Shown here piece by piece: positions 23,555-33,639 of a stretch of 40,000 nt of DNA. Source of the stretch: Neocallimastix lanati (nom. inval.). Its lineage: Eukaryota > Neocallimastigomycota > Neocallimastigomycetes > Neocallimastigales > Neocallimastigaceae. The notes under the pieces are model-generated. The model saw only the letters and a program-made list of their open reading frames with translations, made no database searches and was not told the DNA's origin. Position numbers and translations under genes: made by a program. Positions within the stretch are counted from its first letter, which is position 1. The number at the start of each line of letters is the position of its first letter. The DNA is taken from NCBI GenBank assembly GCA_016946835.1, contig JACVTC010000029.1, positions 475,001 to 515,000 on the forward strand, given 5' to 3'.

Positions 23555-24327
23555 TGTTACGTTAAAAATATAACTGAATTGGAATCTCAATTTCAGTTAT
23601 TTACATTTCAATAATTAAAAATATTATTTATTTAATTATAAATAATATATAATTATATAATTAATAATTAATATAAATTCTTGTTTAATATTTAAAGGAT
23701 TATCTTAGGCCAAATAATTCTGAGAATATTAATAAATAAGGTTTATATTAATAATTAATTTCAATTTCACAAGTATTTTATTTATATTATGTTTTTATAT
23801 ATGTTTACAACATATCTATATTAATTTCAATTATTCAAGCTAATTATATAATTAAATTTATTTTTATATTTTATTAATATTTATATTCCTACATTATTAA
23901 TATCTCATAATTAAATACTATTATGTAACATGCAAAGTAAAAAAGAAAGATGTAAAAATCTATCTTTAATGTTCTTTGAAAGGTTATTGTAAAATTACCT
24001 TAATAGTAATATTTTATAGATATTTAATTATTAAATAAAGAGAAATTATTTTATTATTAAATAAAGAGAAATTATTTTATTATTAAATAAAGAGAAATTA
24101 TTTTAAAATCAAATTAATTTAATAATTTTAATTATTAAAGTCAATTCTAAATAAAAATTTATTGAGCTAAATTATTTAAATATATTTATTATTATTATAT
24201 ATCTATAAAGTATATTACTATATAGACATATCGACTAGTAAACATTTCTAATAAAACGTATTATTTTATTTAAATTTGAAATATAAATTATATATATATA
24301 TATATAAATTATATAAAAATCATAACA
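23555..24327. mobile_element. Probable solo LTR (773 bp)
   Basis: A second insertion relative to the paralogous spacer. The flanks '...tattatctattgttt' and 'gattaagtttatttac...' are nearly contiguous at about 17265-17300. The inserted block begins TGTTACG and ends ATAACA, giving the short inverted TG..CA termini of LTR retrotransposons. No internal coding region is present, so a solo LTR is inferred. A clear 5-bp target duplication is not visible ('ttgtt' left, 'gatta' right), which lowers confidence. It contains a 26-bp tandem repeat. Confidence 0.5.
24031..24106 (+). repeat. 26-bp tandem repeat, three units
   Basis: 'ttaaataaagagaaattatt' plus six bases begins at 24031, 24057 and 24083, inside the probable LTR. 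Confidence 0.85.
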
Positions 24328-25233
24328 GATTAAGTTTATTTACTTAATTTATGCTGTTAATTTAAAATGTTATTATTTCAATATATAATGCTAAATTTTT
24401 TAATATAAAAGAAATAATTAAATTAATTTTTTTTTATTATTGTTCCGGATAAACATGTTAATTTTTTAATGAGATAAAATAAATATATTAAATGTTAAGT
24501 AATTTAATATAATTTAAAAAAATAAAAAAAATTAACATTGAAATAAATAATATCTAATCATAATTAATATTTTTATATTATCTGTTATTTAATATTTATA
24601 TAAATTTTATTTTTTTTATTTTTTATTTTTTTTTTTTTTTTTTCCAATATAATTAAATTTTGAATTAATTTCAAAATTTAATTATATTGGAAATAATATT
24701 ATAAATACTAAATTTTAATTTATATTTTATAAGAATAATTTTTAAAAAATATATAATAATAAATATTTACTTTTAAAAATTAAAATTATTTCATATAAAT
24801 ACTAATAAATAAAAACTCCATTATAAAAGTATTATTTTTTTTAATTATCAAATTAAAATAAAAAAAAAAAAAAATAAAATAAAATAATAAAATAATAATA
24901 ATAAAAAAAAAAAAAAAAGATAATTAATATTTATAAATATATTAATTATAATTTAATGTAATCTTTGTTAATATTTTTAGTTTTAATTTTATTATTAAAA
25001 AAAAAAATTTAAATTAATATTATTGATGATATTTAATTAAAATGGGAAGATCTAAATTTTTTTCTTTTTTTTTTTTTATATTTTATGGAAAAAAATTTTA
25101 TGGAAAATAATTTTATGGATAAAAATTTTTATGGTATATTAAATAATATTTTATTAATAATTATTTTTATTTGTAATTATAATTTGTATAAGTTTTATAT
25201 ATATATTTTTTTATATATATTGAACTTAAAAAA
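24328..25233. other. Spacer upstream of GH3 copy 3
   Basis: AT-rich and aligned with 17280-18138, with shared 'gttaatttaaaatgttatta' and 'ttattgttccggataaa'. The short frame at 25085-25279 has an AT-biased composition and overlaps the TATA box, so it was not accepted as a gene. Confidence 0.65.
24641..24693. repeat. Perfect 24-bp inverted repeat (hairpin)
   Basis: Arm 24641-24664 and arm 24670-24693 are exact reverse complements separated by a 5-nt loop 'ttaat'. The paralogous spacer has only a single 'atattggaaa' arm (about 17552), so the hairpin is specific to this copy. It lies about 670 bp upstream of GH3 copy 3. Confidence 0.85.
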
Positions 25234-25246
25234 TATAAATAGTTCA
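25234..25246 (+). promoter_or_regulatory. TATA box of GH3 copy 3
   Basis: TATAAATAGTTCA at 25234, 131 bp upstream of the ATG at 25365. It is retained although the surrounding leader differs from copies 1 and 2. Confidence 0.6.
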
Positions 25247-25364
25247 CTTTTTTTCTTTCAATTTATCTTTATAAAATAAACAAAAAAAAAAATTCAATTA
25301 ATAATTTATTTTTTTTTAAAAAAAAAGTTTCCAATAAAAAAAAAAAAAAAAAAAATTGTCAGAA

Positions 25365-28001
25365 ATGAAATTCTTTAATTTAATTGTATTTTCTTTACTC
25401 TTTTACAATTTAGTATTAGCTAGTCCAATTAAAAAGAAATGTAATATATATATATAAAAATATATGTATTTTATTTATTTTTGAATAAAAAAGTTTTTAT
25501 AAATATTAATAATATATTATATATAAATTAATTATTATATATTAATGAAATATATAGGTTACGCCAAAAATAAAAAGAATGCTGATGAAAATTCTGAAAA
25601 TTCAGAAGTTTCTGAAAAAATGAATCAATATGAAATTGATCATATCAATACATTAGATAGCTACTTATCAGAATGTACCATTTTATTAAGAAAAAATGGT
25701 GATTTCCCTATCGGTAAGTCTACTAAGCAAGTTTACTTATATGGTAATGGTGTTAGAAAGACCATTAAGGGTGGTACAGGTTCTGGTGATGTTTACTCTC
25801 GTTCTTTCGATACTATTGAACAAGCTTTCACTAAAGCCGGTTTTGAAATTTTATCTAAAGATTACTTAGATGAATACGATAAAATTTACACCAAAGCTAA
25901 AGATGAATTCAGAAAGAAAGTTCAAAGTGAAGTTACTGATCCAATGTCACTTATGGGAGTTATTATGCCTGAACCAGATTATGATATCCCATATGCTAAA
26001 GAAGGTGATTTAGCTATTTACGTCTTAGCTAGAATTTCAGGTGAAGGTAGTGACAGACAAGCCGTTAAGGGTGATGTTTATCTTACTGAGACTGAAAGAA
26101 AGATGATTTTAGATTTAGCTAAAGGATTCAAAAAATTCATGCTTGTCTTAAATACTGGTGGTGCCGTTGATTTATCTGGAATTGATGAAGTTGAAAATAT
26201 TTTACTTTTATCTCAACTTGGTGTCAACACCTCTAAGACTTTAGTTGATATCATTACTGGTGATAAATATCCATCTGGTAAACTTACCACTACTTGGACT
26301 AAATACGAAGATTATCCATCCAATGATAATTTTGGAGACAATGATGATACTGACTACAAAGAAGGTATCTATGTTGGTTACCGTTACTTCGACACTGAAA
26401 ATATTGATGTCATGTATCCATTCGGTTTTGGTTTAGGTTACACTGATTTCGAATTTGATGTTAAATCAGCTAAATTAAGTGGTGAAAAGTTTGAAGTCAA
26501 GGCCTCTGTTACTAATGTTGGTAAATACAAGGGTAAGGAAGTTTTAGAAGTCTACTTATCTAAACCAGGTACGACCATCGATGAACCATATCAAATTTTA
26601 GTTGGCTTTGCTAAATCAAAGGAATTAAGTCCAAAGAAGAAGGATGATCTCAAAATCAATTTCAAATTATCCGACTTTGCTAGTTATGATGCTAAGACTG
26701 CTACCTATTTCTTAGATGAGGGTGAATATGTTGTCCGTATTGGTAATTCCAGTAGAAATACTGTTCCATGTGGTGTTATTAAGGTTGATAAGAGAATTAA
26801 TGTTAAGAAGGTTGAAAACAAGATGGGTAAACCAGAATTTGAAGATTATGTTCCAGAAGGAAAGAGAAAGCAAGAAGATTTAAGTGGTGTTAAGGTATTC
26901 AAGCTTAAGGCCAGCAGTATTAAAGAAAAAGTTGTTAAATACAATGATAAATATGAAATTTCCGAGGGAGTTAAAGCTTTATCTAATGAAGAAAAAGCTA
27001 AATTAGTTATTGGTGCTTTCCAAGATGGACCAGCTAGTGTTATTGGTAGTGCTTCTATTACTGCTGCCGGAGCAGCTGGTGAAACCGCTAAAGTTGCCGA
27101 TTTAAAACCAGTTGTTATGGCAGATGGACCAGCAGGATTAAGACTTGCTAAGGACTATTTCATTGATGAATATGGAGCTCACTCTACTTCTGGTAGTATG
27201 GCAGAATCAATGGTTGAATTCGTTCCAGATGAAATTAAAGCCATGTTAATTTCTAAACCAGAAATTCCAGAAGGTACTGAAATTCTTCACCAATACACTA
27301 CTGCCATTCCAATTGGTACTGCCATTGCTCAAAGTTGGAATAGAAAGTTTGCCGAACTTTGTGGTGATATTGTTGGAAGTGAAATGGAACTTTTCAAGGT
27401 TCAATTATGGCTTGCTCCAGCTTTAAATATTCATAGAAGTATTTTATGTGGTAGAAACTTTGAATACTATTCTGAAGATCCATTGATCAGTGGTGCCTTT
27501 GCCGCCTCCATCACTAAGGGTGTTCAAAAACATAATAATACTTTCGTTACGATTAAGCACTATGCTGCCAATAACCAAGAAACTAACCGTTACCTTAACA
27601 GTAGTAATGTTTCTGAAAGAGCTTTAAGAGAAATTTACTTAAAGGGCTTTGAAATTGCGGTTAGAGAATCTCAACCAAAGGCAGTTATGACTTCTTACAA
27701 CTTAATTAATGGAGTTCACACCAGTGAAAGTAAGGAACTCACTAATGATATTTTAAGAAATGAATTTGGATTCGAAGGTATTGTTATGACGGATTGGGTT
27801 GTTGGATTAGGAGGAAATCATAAATATTCCGGACCAACTCCATACAATGTCATTAAGGCCACTGGAGATATTTACATGCCAGGATCTAAAGCTGATTATG
27901 AAGCTGTTCTTAAAGCCTTAAAGGAAGGAACATTAAGTATTGAAGAATTAGAAATGAGTGCCTCCAGAATTTACAATTTATCCAAAGAAATTTTTAATTA
28001 A
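25365..28001 (+). CDS. Secreted GH3 beta-glucosidase, reversed domain order (copy 3), 839 aa, two exons
   Basis: Exon 1 is 25365-25440 and exon 2 is 25558-28001, with a 117-nt phase-1 intron in the same codon as the other copies. An in-frame ATG at 25545 lies inside the intron and is not the start; using it would lose the signal peptide. The protein is the most diverged of the three. A ten-residue stretch in the GH3_C domain (around precursor 279-287) reads PSNDNFGDND instead of QTIGNMAQID. GGSTKY after the nucleophile becomes GGNHKY, and scattered changes occur near 570-590. Catalytic motifs (ADGPAGLR, KHYAANNQE, VMTDW with Asp771) are unchanged. GGNHKY is close to the +1 side of the active site in GH3 barrels, so altered substrate preference is possible but unproven. 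No dockerin was seen. Confidence 0.93.
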
Positions 28002-28497
28002 AAGTTTCTCCAATAAATTTTAAAAATATTCTTAAAATAAATATATATTAATATTATAAAAATTAAAATAATATTAATTTTAAAATAATAAAATTTACTA
28101 TTTATTTTATTTTTTTTTTTTTTAAATAAAAAATAAATATTATTAAAATATATAGACTTAAGAATATTTAAACTAGTATTAGTAAAACTAAGAAAAATAA
28201 AAATTATAAAATAAAATTTAATAGATAAATTAAAAATTTATATATATAAAAAAAAAATAATAATAATAATTATTGTAATAAATATAAATATTACTGTATT
28301 TTATGATTGTATCTTTAAATTAAAAAATAATAATAATAAAAATAATAATAAAAAATTAAAATAAATATATATGTTTATATATTTATATATTATTTTAAAT
28401 ATGTTTTTGTAGATTCAATATTTTTTTGTATTCATATTTTAAAACTATTTAATAAGTTGAAGTACATGAAATATAAATATGTAAGTTATTAAAAAAA
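28002..28497. other. GH3 copy 3 3' flank and AT-rich spacer
   Basis: The first ~170 bp match the 3' flank of the other GH3 copies, including the paired 'tattcttaa'/'ttaagaata' arms. The rest is simple AT-rich DNA with (AAT)n runs. No gene was seen. Confidence 0.65.
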
Positions 28498-31298
28498 CTA
28501 GTAATATGTTTCATCCTCATTATTTTCTTCATTTATATTTATTACAAGTTCAAAAAGATGATTTACTATATGTATATTACCATGGAAATGAAAATAAAGT
28601 AATAAAATTTCGTTCTTATTACTCAATTTATTTATATCAATTTCAAATTCAACAAGATATTCTACTAAATCTTCATTTATACATTTACAGGCTTCAATTA
28701 AGATGGTTTTATCATTATTATTTTCTTTATTTATATTATCACTTGTTATAATTAAAAAATATTTTAAATTTACACGCTTCAAATAATTTACTTTTAATAT
28801 CTTTTTTTATTTATATTGATTCCAAGTTCAATTAAATATTCTATTAATCGTCATTTTCACTTTTGAAAGCACTAAATAATGGTTTTTTATCATCTTTATC
28901 TTCCTATCTTCTTTATTTATATCAATTCCAACTTCAAATAAATAGTTTATTAAATTTTCATTCTCAATTTTATACGCATAAAATAATAGTGTTTCTCTGT
29001 CATTTCTTTTTTTTTAATTATTTCAGGTCCATATTCAATTAAATATTTTACTATATTTACCTTTCTATTTAAACATACTTTAAATAATGGTACTGTGCCT
29101 TCACAGACTTGTTGATTTATATTAACACCATGGAAAATTAAATATTTTACTATATTTTCTTCTCACACTGGAACATGTTTCAAAAATTGGTGTTTTAATA
29201 TACATCAATACCAAGTTCATTTAAATACTTTTTTATATTTACATTTTTACAGTAACAATCTTGTTCCTTACTATTTTTTATTTTATTTATATCAAAAACA
29301 TTTTCCATTAAGTATTTCATTAAATTTTCATTTTCACTTGCACCACCCAAAACATTAGTTTTACAGTTGTATTGGCTCCAAGTCCAATTAAATATTTTAC
29401 TAAATTTAAATTTCCACTTGAACATGCCCAAATAAGTGGTGAGAGATTATCAAAATTATCTTCTTTAATTAAATATTTTACCATATTTATATTTGCATTG
29501 GCTCCAAGATCAATTAAATACTTAACTAAATCTTCATTTCCGCTTTCACAGGCATCAAATAAAGGTGTATAACCAAGTTCATCTATTTTATTCATATCAG
29601 TTCCAAGTTCAATTAAATATTTCACTAAATTTTCATTTCCACTTGAACATGCATTAAATAATGGGGTGCTACCACAGTTTGCTTCTTTATTTACATCAGC
29701 TCCCTGTTCAATTAAATATTTCACTAAATTTTCATTTCCACTTTCGCATGCATAAAATAATGGTGCTACATCATCACTTCCATCTTCTTTATTTACATTA
29801 GCGCCATGTTCAATTAAATATTTTGCTAAATCCTTATTTCCACTTTCGCAAGCATCAAATAATGGTGTTCTACCCTCACCATTTTCTTTATTTATATCAG
29901 CACCATTTTTAATTAAACAATTTATAAATTTGTGTTTCTACTTTTACATGCGTAAAATAATGGAGTTATACCACTATCCCATTCACCTATAGTTTCTGAA
30001 TATTCACTTATTTTATTTACATCAGCTCCAAGTTCAATTAAATAGTTTACTAAATTTTCATTTCCACTTCTACATGCACTAAATAATGGTGTTTTACCAT
30101 CTCTATCTTCTTTATTTATATTAGCTCCAAGTTCAATTAAATATTTTACTAAATTTTCATTTCCACTTTTGCATAAACTAAATAATGGTGTTTTACCATC
30201 TCTATCTTCTTTATTTATATTAGCTCCAAGTTCAATTAAATACTTTACTAAATTTTCATTTCCACTTTTGCATAAACTAAATAATGGTGTTTTACCATCT
30301 CTATCTTCTTTATTTATATTAGCTCCAAGTTCAATTAAATATTTTATCAAGCTTTCACTTCCATTTTCACTTGCATAAAACAAGGGCGTTTTACCTTCAC
30401 CATCTTCTTTATTAATATCAGATCCAAGTTTAATTAAATATTTTACTAAATTTTCATTTCCACTTTTACATGCATAAAATAACGGTGTTTTACCATCAGC
30501 ACCATTTTTATATATATTCCCTCCAAGCTTAATTAAATATTTTACTAAGTGCTCATTTCCACTCTTACATGCATCAAATAAGATTGTTTTATCATCTTTA
30601 CCTTCTTTATTTACATTGGTTCCAAGTTTAATTAAATATCTTACTAAATCTTCATTTCCACTTTTACAAGCATCAAATATTGGTGTTTTACAATTACTGT
30701 CTTCTTTATTTATATCTGCGCCATGGTCAATTAATTATTTTACTATACTTACGTTTCCACTTTTACATGCATAAAATAAAGGTGTATTACCACAACTATA
30801 TTTTTTATTTACATTTATTCCTAATTTACTTAGATATTTCATTAAATTGAATTTTCCTTCTAAGCAGGCATTAATTAAATAAATATCACTTGAATAAAAG
30901 CAATTCTTCAAAATGTCTTCATTTTTTTTTGTTGATAAACAATAATTACCAATGAGTTGAACAAATTCTTCTCTTGAGAGGGCTTTGTTATTTTTGCGTC
31001 TATGAAGTAATTTTATAATAAATACATTATCAAAAAAATATATATTATCAAAAATAATATCTAATAATTCAAAATTATTTTCTTTTAATAATATTTTAAT
31101 TAAAGCTGATAAATCCTCAAAAAATTGGTAGTTATTTTTTACTATAAATTGTAATCTATTGGAAGTAAGTAAACCTTTATTATATAATTCCAAAAAAAAG
31201 TTTTTAAAAATTATATTTTTTTCAAAAAATAATTTTACTTTGTTACTATCCTTATTATCGATTGCTTTGATATATGAAATAATTTCAGAGTCAACCAT
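28498..31298 (-). pseudogene. Decayed ankyrin-repeat gene (minus strand)
   Basis: The start at 31298 gives 187 codons: an N-terminal non-ankyrin cap like that of the intact ankyrin genes, then ankyrin repeats. The frame ends at an in-frame TAA (30737-30735), where the repeat pattern expects Tyr in 'VKYLIDHG' (TAT to TAA). The same frame is then open, full of ankyrin repeats, to 29922. There a one-base frameshift moves the reading to the 29724-29320 frame. A further shift near 29360 moves it to 29431-29195, and degenerate repeats continue in several frames to about 28498. The intact ancestor would have had well over 20 repeats. Three consecutive 99-bp units are almost identical. Separate short ankyrin proteins could still be made, but at least three disabling changes favour a pseudogene. 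Confidence 0.85.
30079..30375 (-). repeat. 99-bp tandem repeat, three units (homogenised ankyrin repeats)
   Basis: Units starting 'ctaaataatggtgttttacc' (plus strand) begin at 30079, 30178 and 30277, an exact 99-bp period equal to one 33-residue ankyrin repeat. Neighbouring repeats in the same gene are clearly diverged, so these three are a recent expansion. Confidence 0.9.
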
Positions 31299-31771
31299 TT
31301 CCTAGTTTATTAAAAAAACTTCAAAGAAATATTTTAGAAATTATTAAATTTACAATTTGTTTATGTATTTCTTTATTTAAAAGTATTAATAATTAGTATT
31401 ATAATAATAATTAAAATCTTGATTTAATAAATGTAAGAAATTTTTAAAATACATATAAAACTTTTATTTTAATTCTAATATCACGTGATGTTACATAAAC
31501 CCAAACAAAAATGTATAAAACATCAAATGTTTAATTAAACCAATCTAATATTACTAATAACAAAATTAATATTACAATTGTGGCATAGTTTAATTTTTAA
31601 TAATAAATATTAAACTTAATTAAATAATTTTTATAAGAAAGGTATGAAAAATTTACAAAAAATTATGAAATGGAATGTTCCTTTTTATAACTATACACCA
31701 TTTAAATCATTTAAATTTAATTAATAATATTTATGTTTAATTAGGTATATTATTATTCATATTATAAAAAA

Positions 31772-31847
<76 letters not shown>

Positions 31848-32328
31848 TAATTAAATAATAATAAATAATTAAATAATAAATAATAAATAAGTAAATAATA
31901 ATATATAATAGATAATAATAAATAATAATAGATATTAATAATAATTAATATTTAATAAATGATAATAAATAATAATTACAGTATTAATAATAATAATTAT
32001 AAGATAAATAATTGAAATAATTATTAAATGTTAAAATACTCAGAACAATAAATATTCGTAAAACGATAATTAAGCTGAACCGTTATTTAACCTTAAACCA
32101 ACTAAAACCAAAATAATATTATTAGTAATATAAAAAAAAAAAAAAAATAAAATTAATAATAGCTATAACAATACATTGTTAAACATTTTTTAAAAAATAT
32201 TTATATTATATAATTATTGGGTTTTAATGTATTAATATATAATATAGTATTGGTATTGGTATATATTTTTAATAATTTATTTAATATTACTGATTAGGCT
32301 TTATGTATTATATCATTAAGATATGAAT
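31299..32328. other. AT-rich intergenic region with (AAAT)n
   Basis: It holds an (AAAT)n microsatellite at about 31769-31832 followed by (AAT)n-rich DNA. A palindromic ATCACGTGAT E-box-like site lies at about 31480-31490, ~190 bp upstream of the ankyrin pseudogene start. No gene was seen. Confidence 0.6.
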
Positions 32329-32687
32329 TATTAGTAAAGAATCTGGTCCCTTTCACAATGTGGCGTATTTTATATGTGACTTTATTTTTTTAATAATTAA
32401 ATAAATAATAATTAAATAAATAATAAATATTCTTTTTTTTTATATATATAATTTATTAATATTCAATTATAAAAATAAATTTTTATAATTCTTTGCTAAT
32501 AGAATATATTATTATTTCTTTTGAAATAGTTATTTAATAATATCTAATTAAAAAATATATTATTATTATTTCTTTTAAAATAATAATTATATATATATTT
32601 ATTTATGATTGTATAGAATATCTTAAAAATATATGGCTTTATTTTAAATATTTTATACGCCACATTGCGAAATTCACTATTAGTAAA
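32329..32687. mobile_element. Candidate MITE with 10-bp target duplications
   Basis: The direct repeat 'tattagtaaa' occurs at 32329-32338 and 32678-32687. Between them (32339-32677, 339 bp) both ends carry the inverted motif 'caatgtggcgtat' (left about 32356-32368, right as its complement about 32653-32665). This motif stands out in DNA that is otherwise nearly pure A+T. The outermost ~15 bp of the ends match poorly. The interior has no transposase frame; the 64-codon minus-strand frame 32738-32544 crosses the right end and is not credible. A 9-11-bp target duplication is typical of Mutator-like elements, so a MULE-derived MITE is the tentative class. Confidence 0.5.
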
Positions 32688-32739
32688 TAAGGGATAAAAA
32701 AAAAAGATCATATCTATTTTAACATCTGCATTTTTCATT

Positions 32740-33140
32740 TAAATATTTTATAAATATTTTGCTATTTATTCATTTCTACTTTCACATTCACTGATAATGA
32801 AGAATTTTCATTAATATTTTCTATACTTATTTTCACTCCTTATTTCATAAAATAATTTACTATGACTTCATTTCTACTTCTATAAAAATAAAAAAAGGGA
32901 TTCCCAATTACAATTCTCTATATTGATATTTCCTTCTTGATCAAATAAATATTCTATTTTGGATTTATTTTTACTGTTACATTCATAAAACAAGGGAGTT
33001 TCTCTATAAAAATTTCTATATTTATATATATTCCATTTTCGACTAAAAATCTCCTTTTAAATATATACATTAAATTAAGGTCTTTCACCATATTTAATTT
33101 TATTATTTTTATTTGGTTGAAGTTGATGATTACTATTCAT
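32740..33140 (-). pseudogene. Ankyrin-gene relic
   Basis: The minus strand encodes recognisable but broken ankyrin units. The best stretch is ETPLFYECNSKNKSKIEYLF at about 32990-32930. It is followed by NYFMK, a stop and GVKISIEN, and preceded by VENGIYINIE in another frame. Several stops and frameshifts are present and no start can be assigned. It is separate from the pseudogene at 28498-31298, being upstream of its start and beyond the candidate MITE. Confidence 0.7.
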
Positions 33141-33240
33141 GAAAATATTAATGAGAGTAATAACTTTTTATTATAGTTATTTTAATGTAACATTAATTAA
33201 TATTTTAAATTTATTATTATAAAATTTCAATTAATGTTTG

Positions 33241-33402
33241 CATTGATATCATTACTGATGATAAATATCCATCTGTTAAAACTTTCCACTACTTGAACTA
33301 GATTTGGTAATATGACTCAAACTAATGATACTAATTATAAAGAAAAAATTAGAAATAAGAGTTTCCAGAATTTACGACTTTTCCAAAGAAATTTATAATT
33401 AA
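33241..33402 (+). pseudogene. GH3 relic with large internal deletion
   Basis: 33241-33345 matches intact GH3 codons for DIITGDKYPSGKLATTW and NMAQIDDTDYKE (compare 14472-14597), with frameshifts and an in-frame stop. At 'aaagaa' it jumps directly to the C-terminal codons for LEMSASRIYNLSKEIFN (compare 16172-16228) and a normal TAA. About 1.57 kb, including the end of GH3_C, the Fn3-like domain and the whole barrel, is missing. A smaller deletion (~17 bp) removes codons after TTWTKF. The GH3 3' flank continues, degraded, to about 33500. It is the most degraded of the five GH3 loci. Confidence 0.85.
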
Positions 33403-33502
33403 AAATTTCTATAATTAATTTTTAAAAATATTCTGACAAATAAAAATTAATATTATACAAATTTAAGTAATATTAATTAATAATTATAAAAATATAGAAT
33501 TT

Positions 33503-33639
33503 AGGACTTGAAAATTATTAAATAATTATAAAGAAAATAAAATAAATATGTAAATGAACATATTTATTTTATTTTTTCTTTTTTAAATGCTTATTTACTT
33601 ATTTTATTATATTTAATTTATTTACATATTTGTGGAATT
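33503..33639. other. Short AT-rich spacer
   Basis: No feature was seen between the degraded GH3 flank and the region of higher complexity that starts near 33640. Confidence 0.5.

Noticed and set aside
25545-25557. ATG at 25545 as the start of GH3 copy 3
   Set aside because: These bases are intron 3' end; the acceptor AG is at 25556-25557 and the real start is in exon 1 at 25365.
29372-30378. Plus-strand frames inside the ankyrin pseudogene (29372-29572, 30169-30378)
   Set aside because: Antisense readings of ankyrin repeats, repeated because the repeat itself is repeated.
31769-31990. Regular repeats considered as a CRISPR array
   Set aside because: Simple (AAAT)n and (AAT)n microsatellite with no spacers; the setting is a eukaryotic genome.
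32544-32738. 64-codon minus-strand frame
   Set aside because: It spans the right end of the candidate MITE and flanking DNA; composition is Ile/Phe/Lys/Tyr-rich with no motif.
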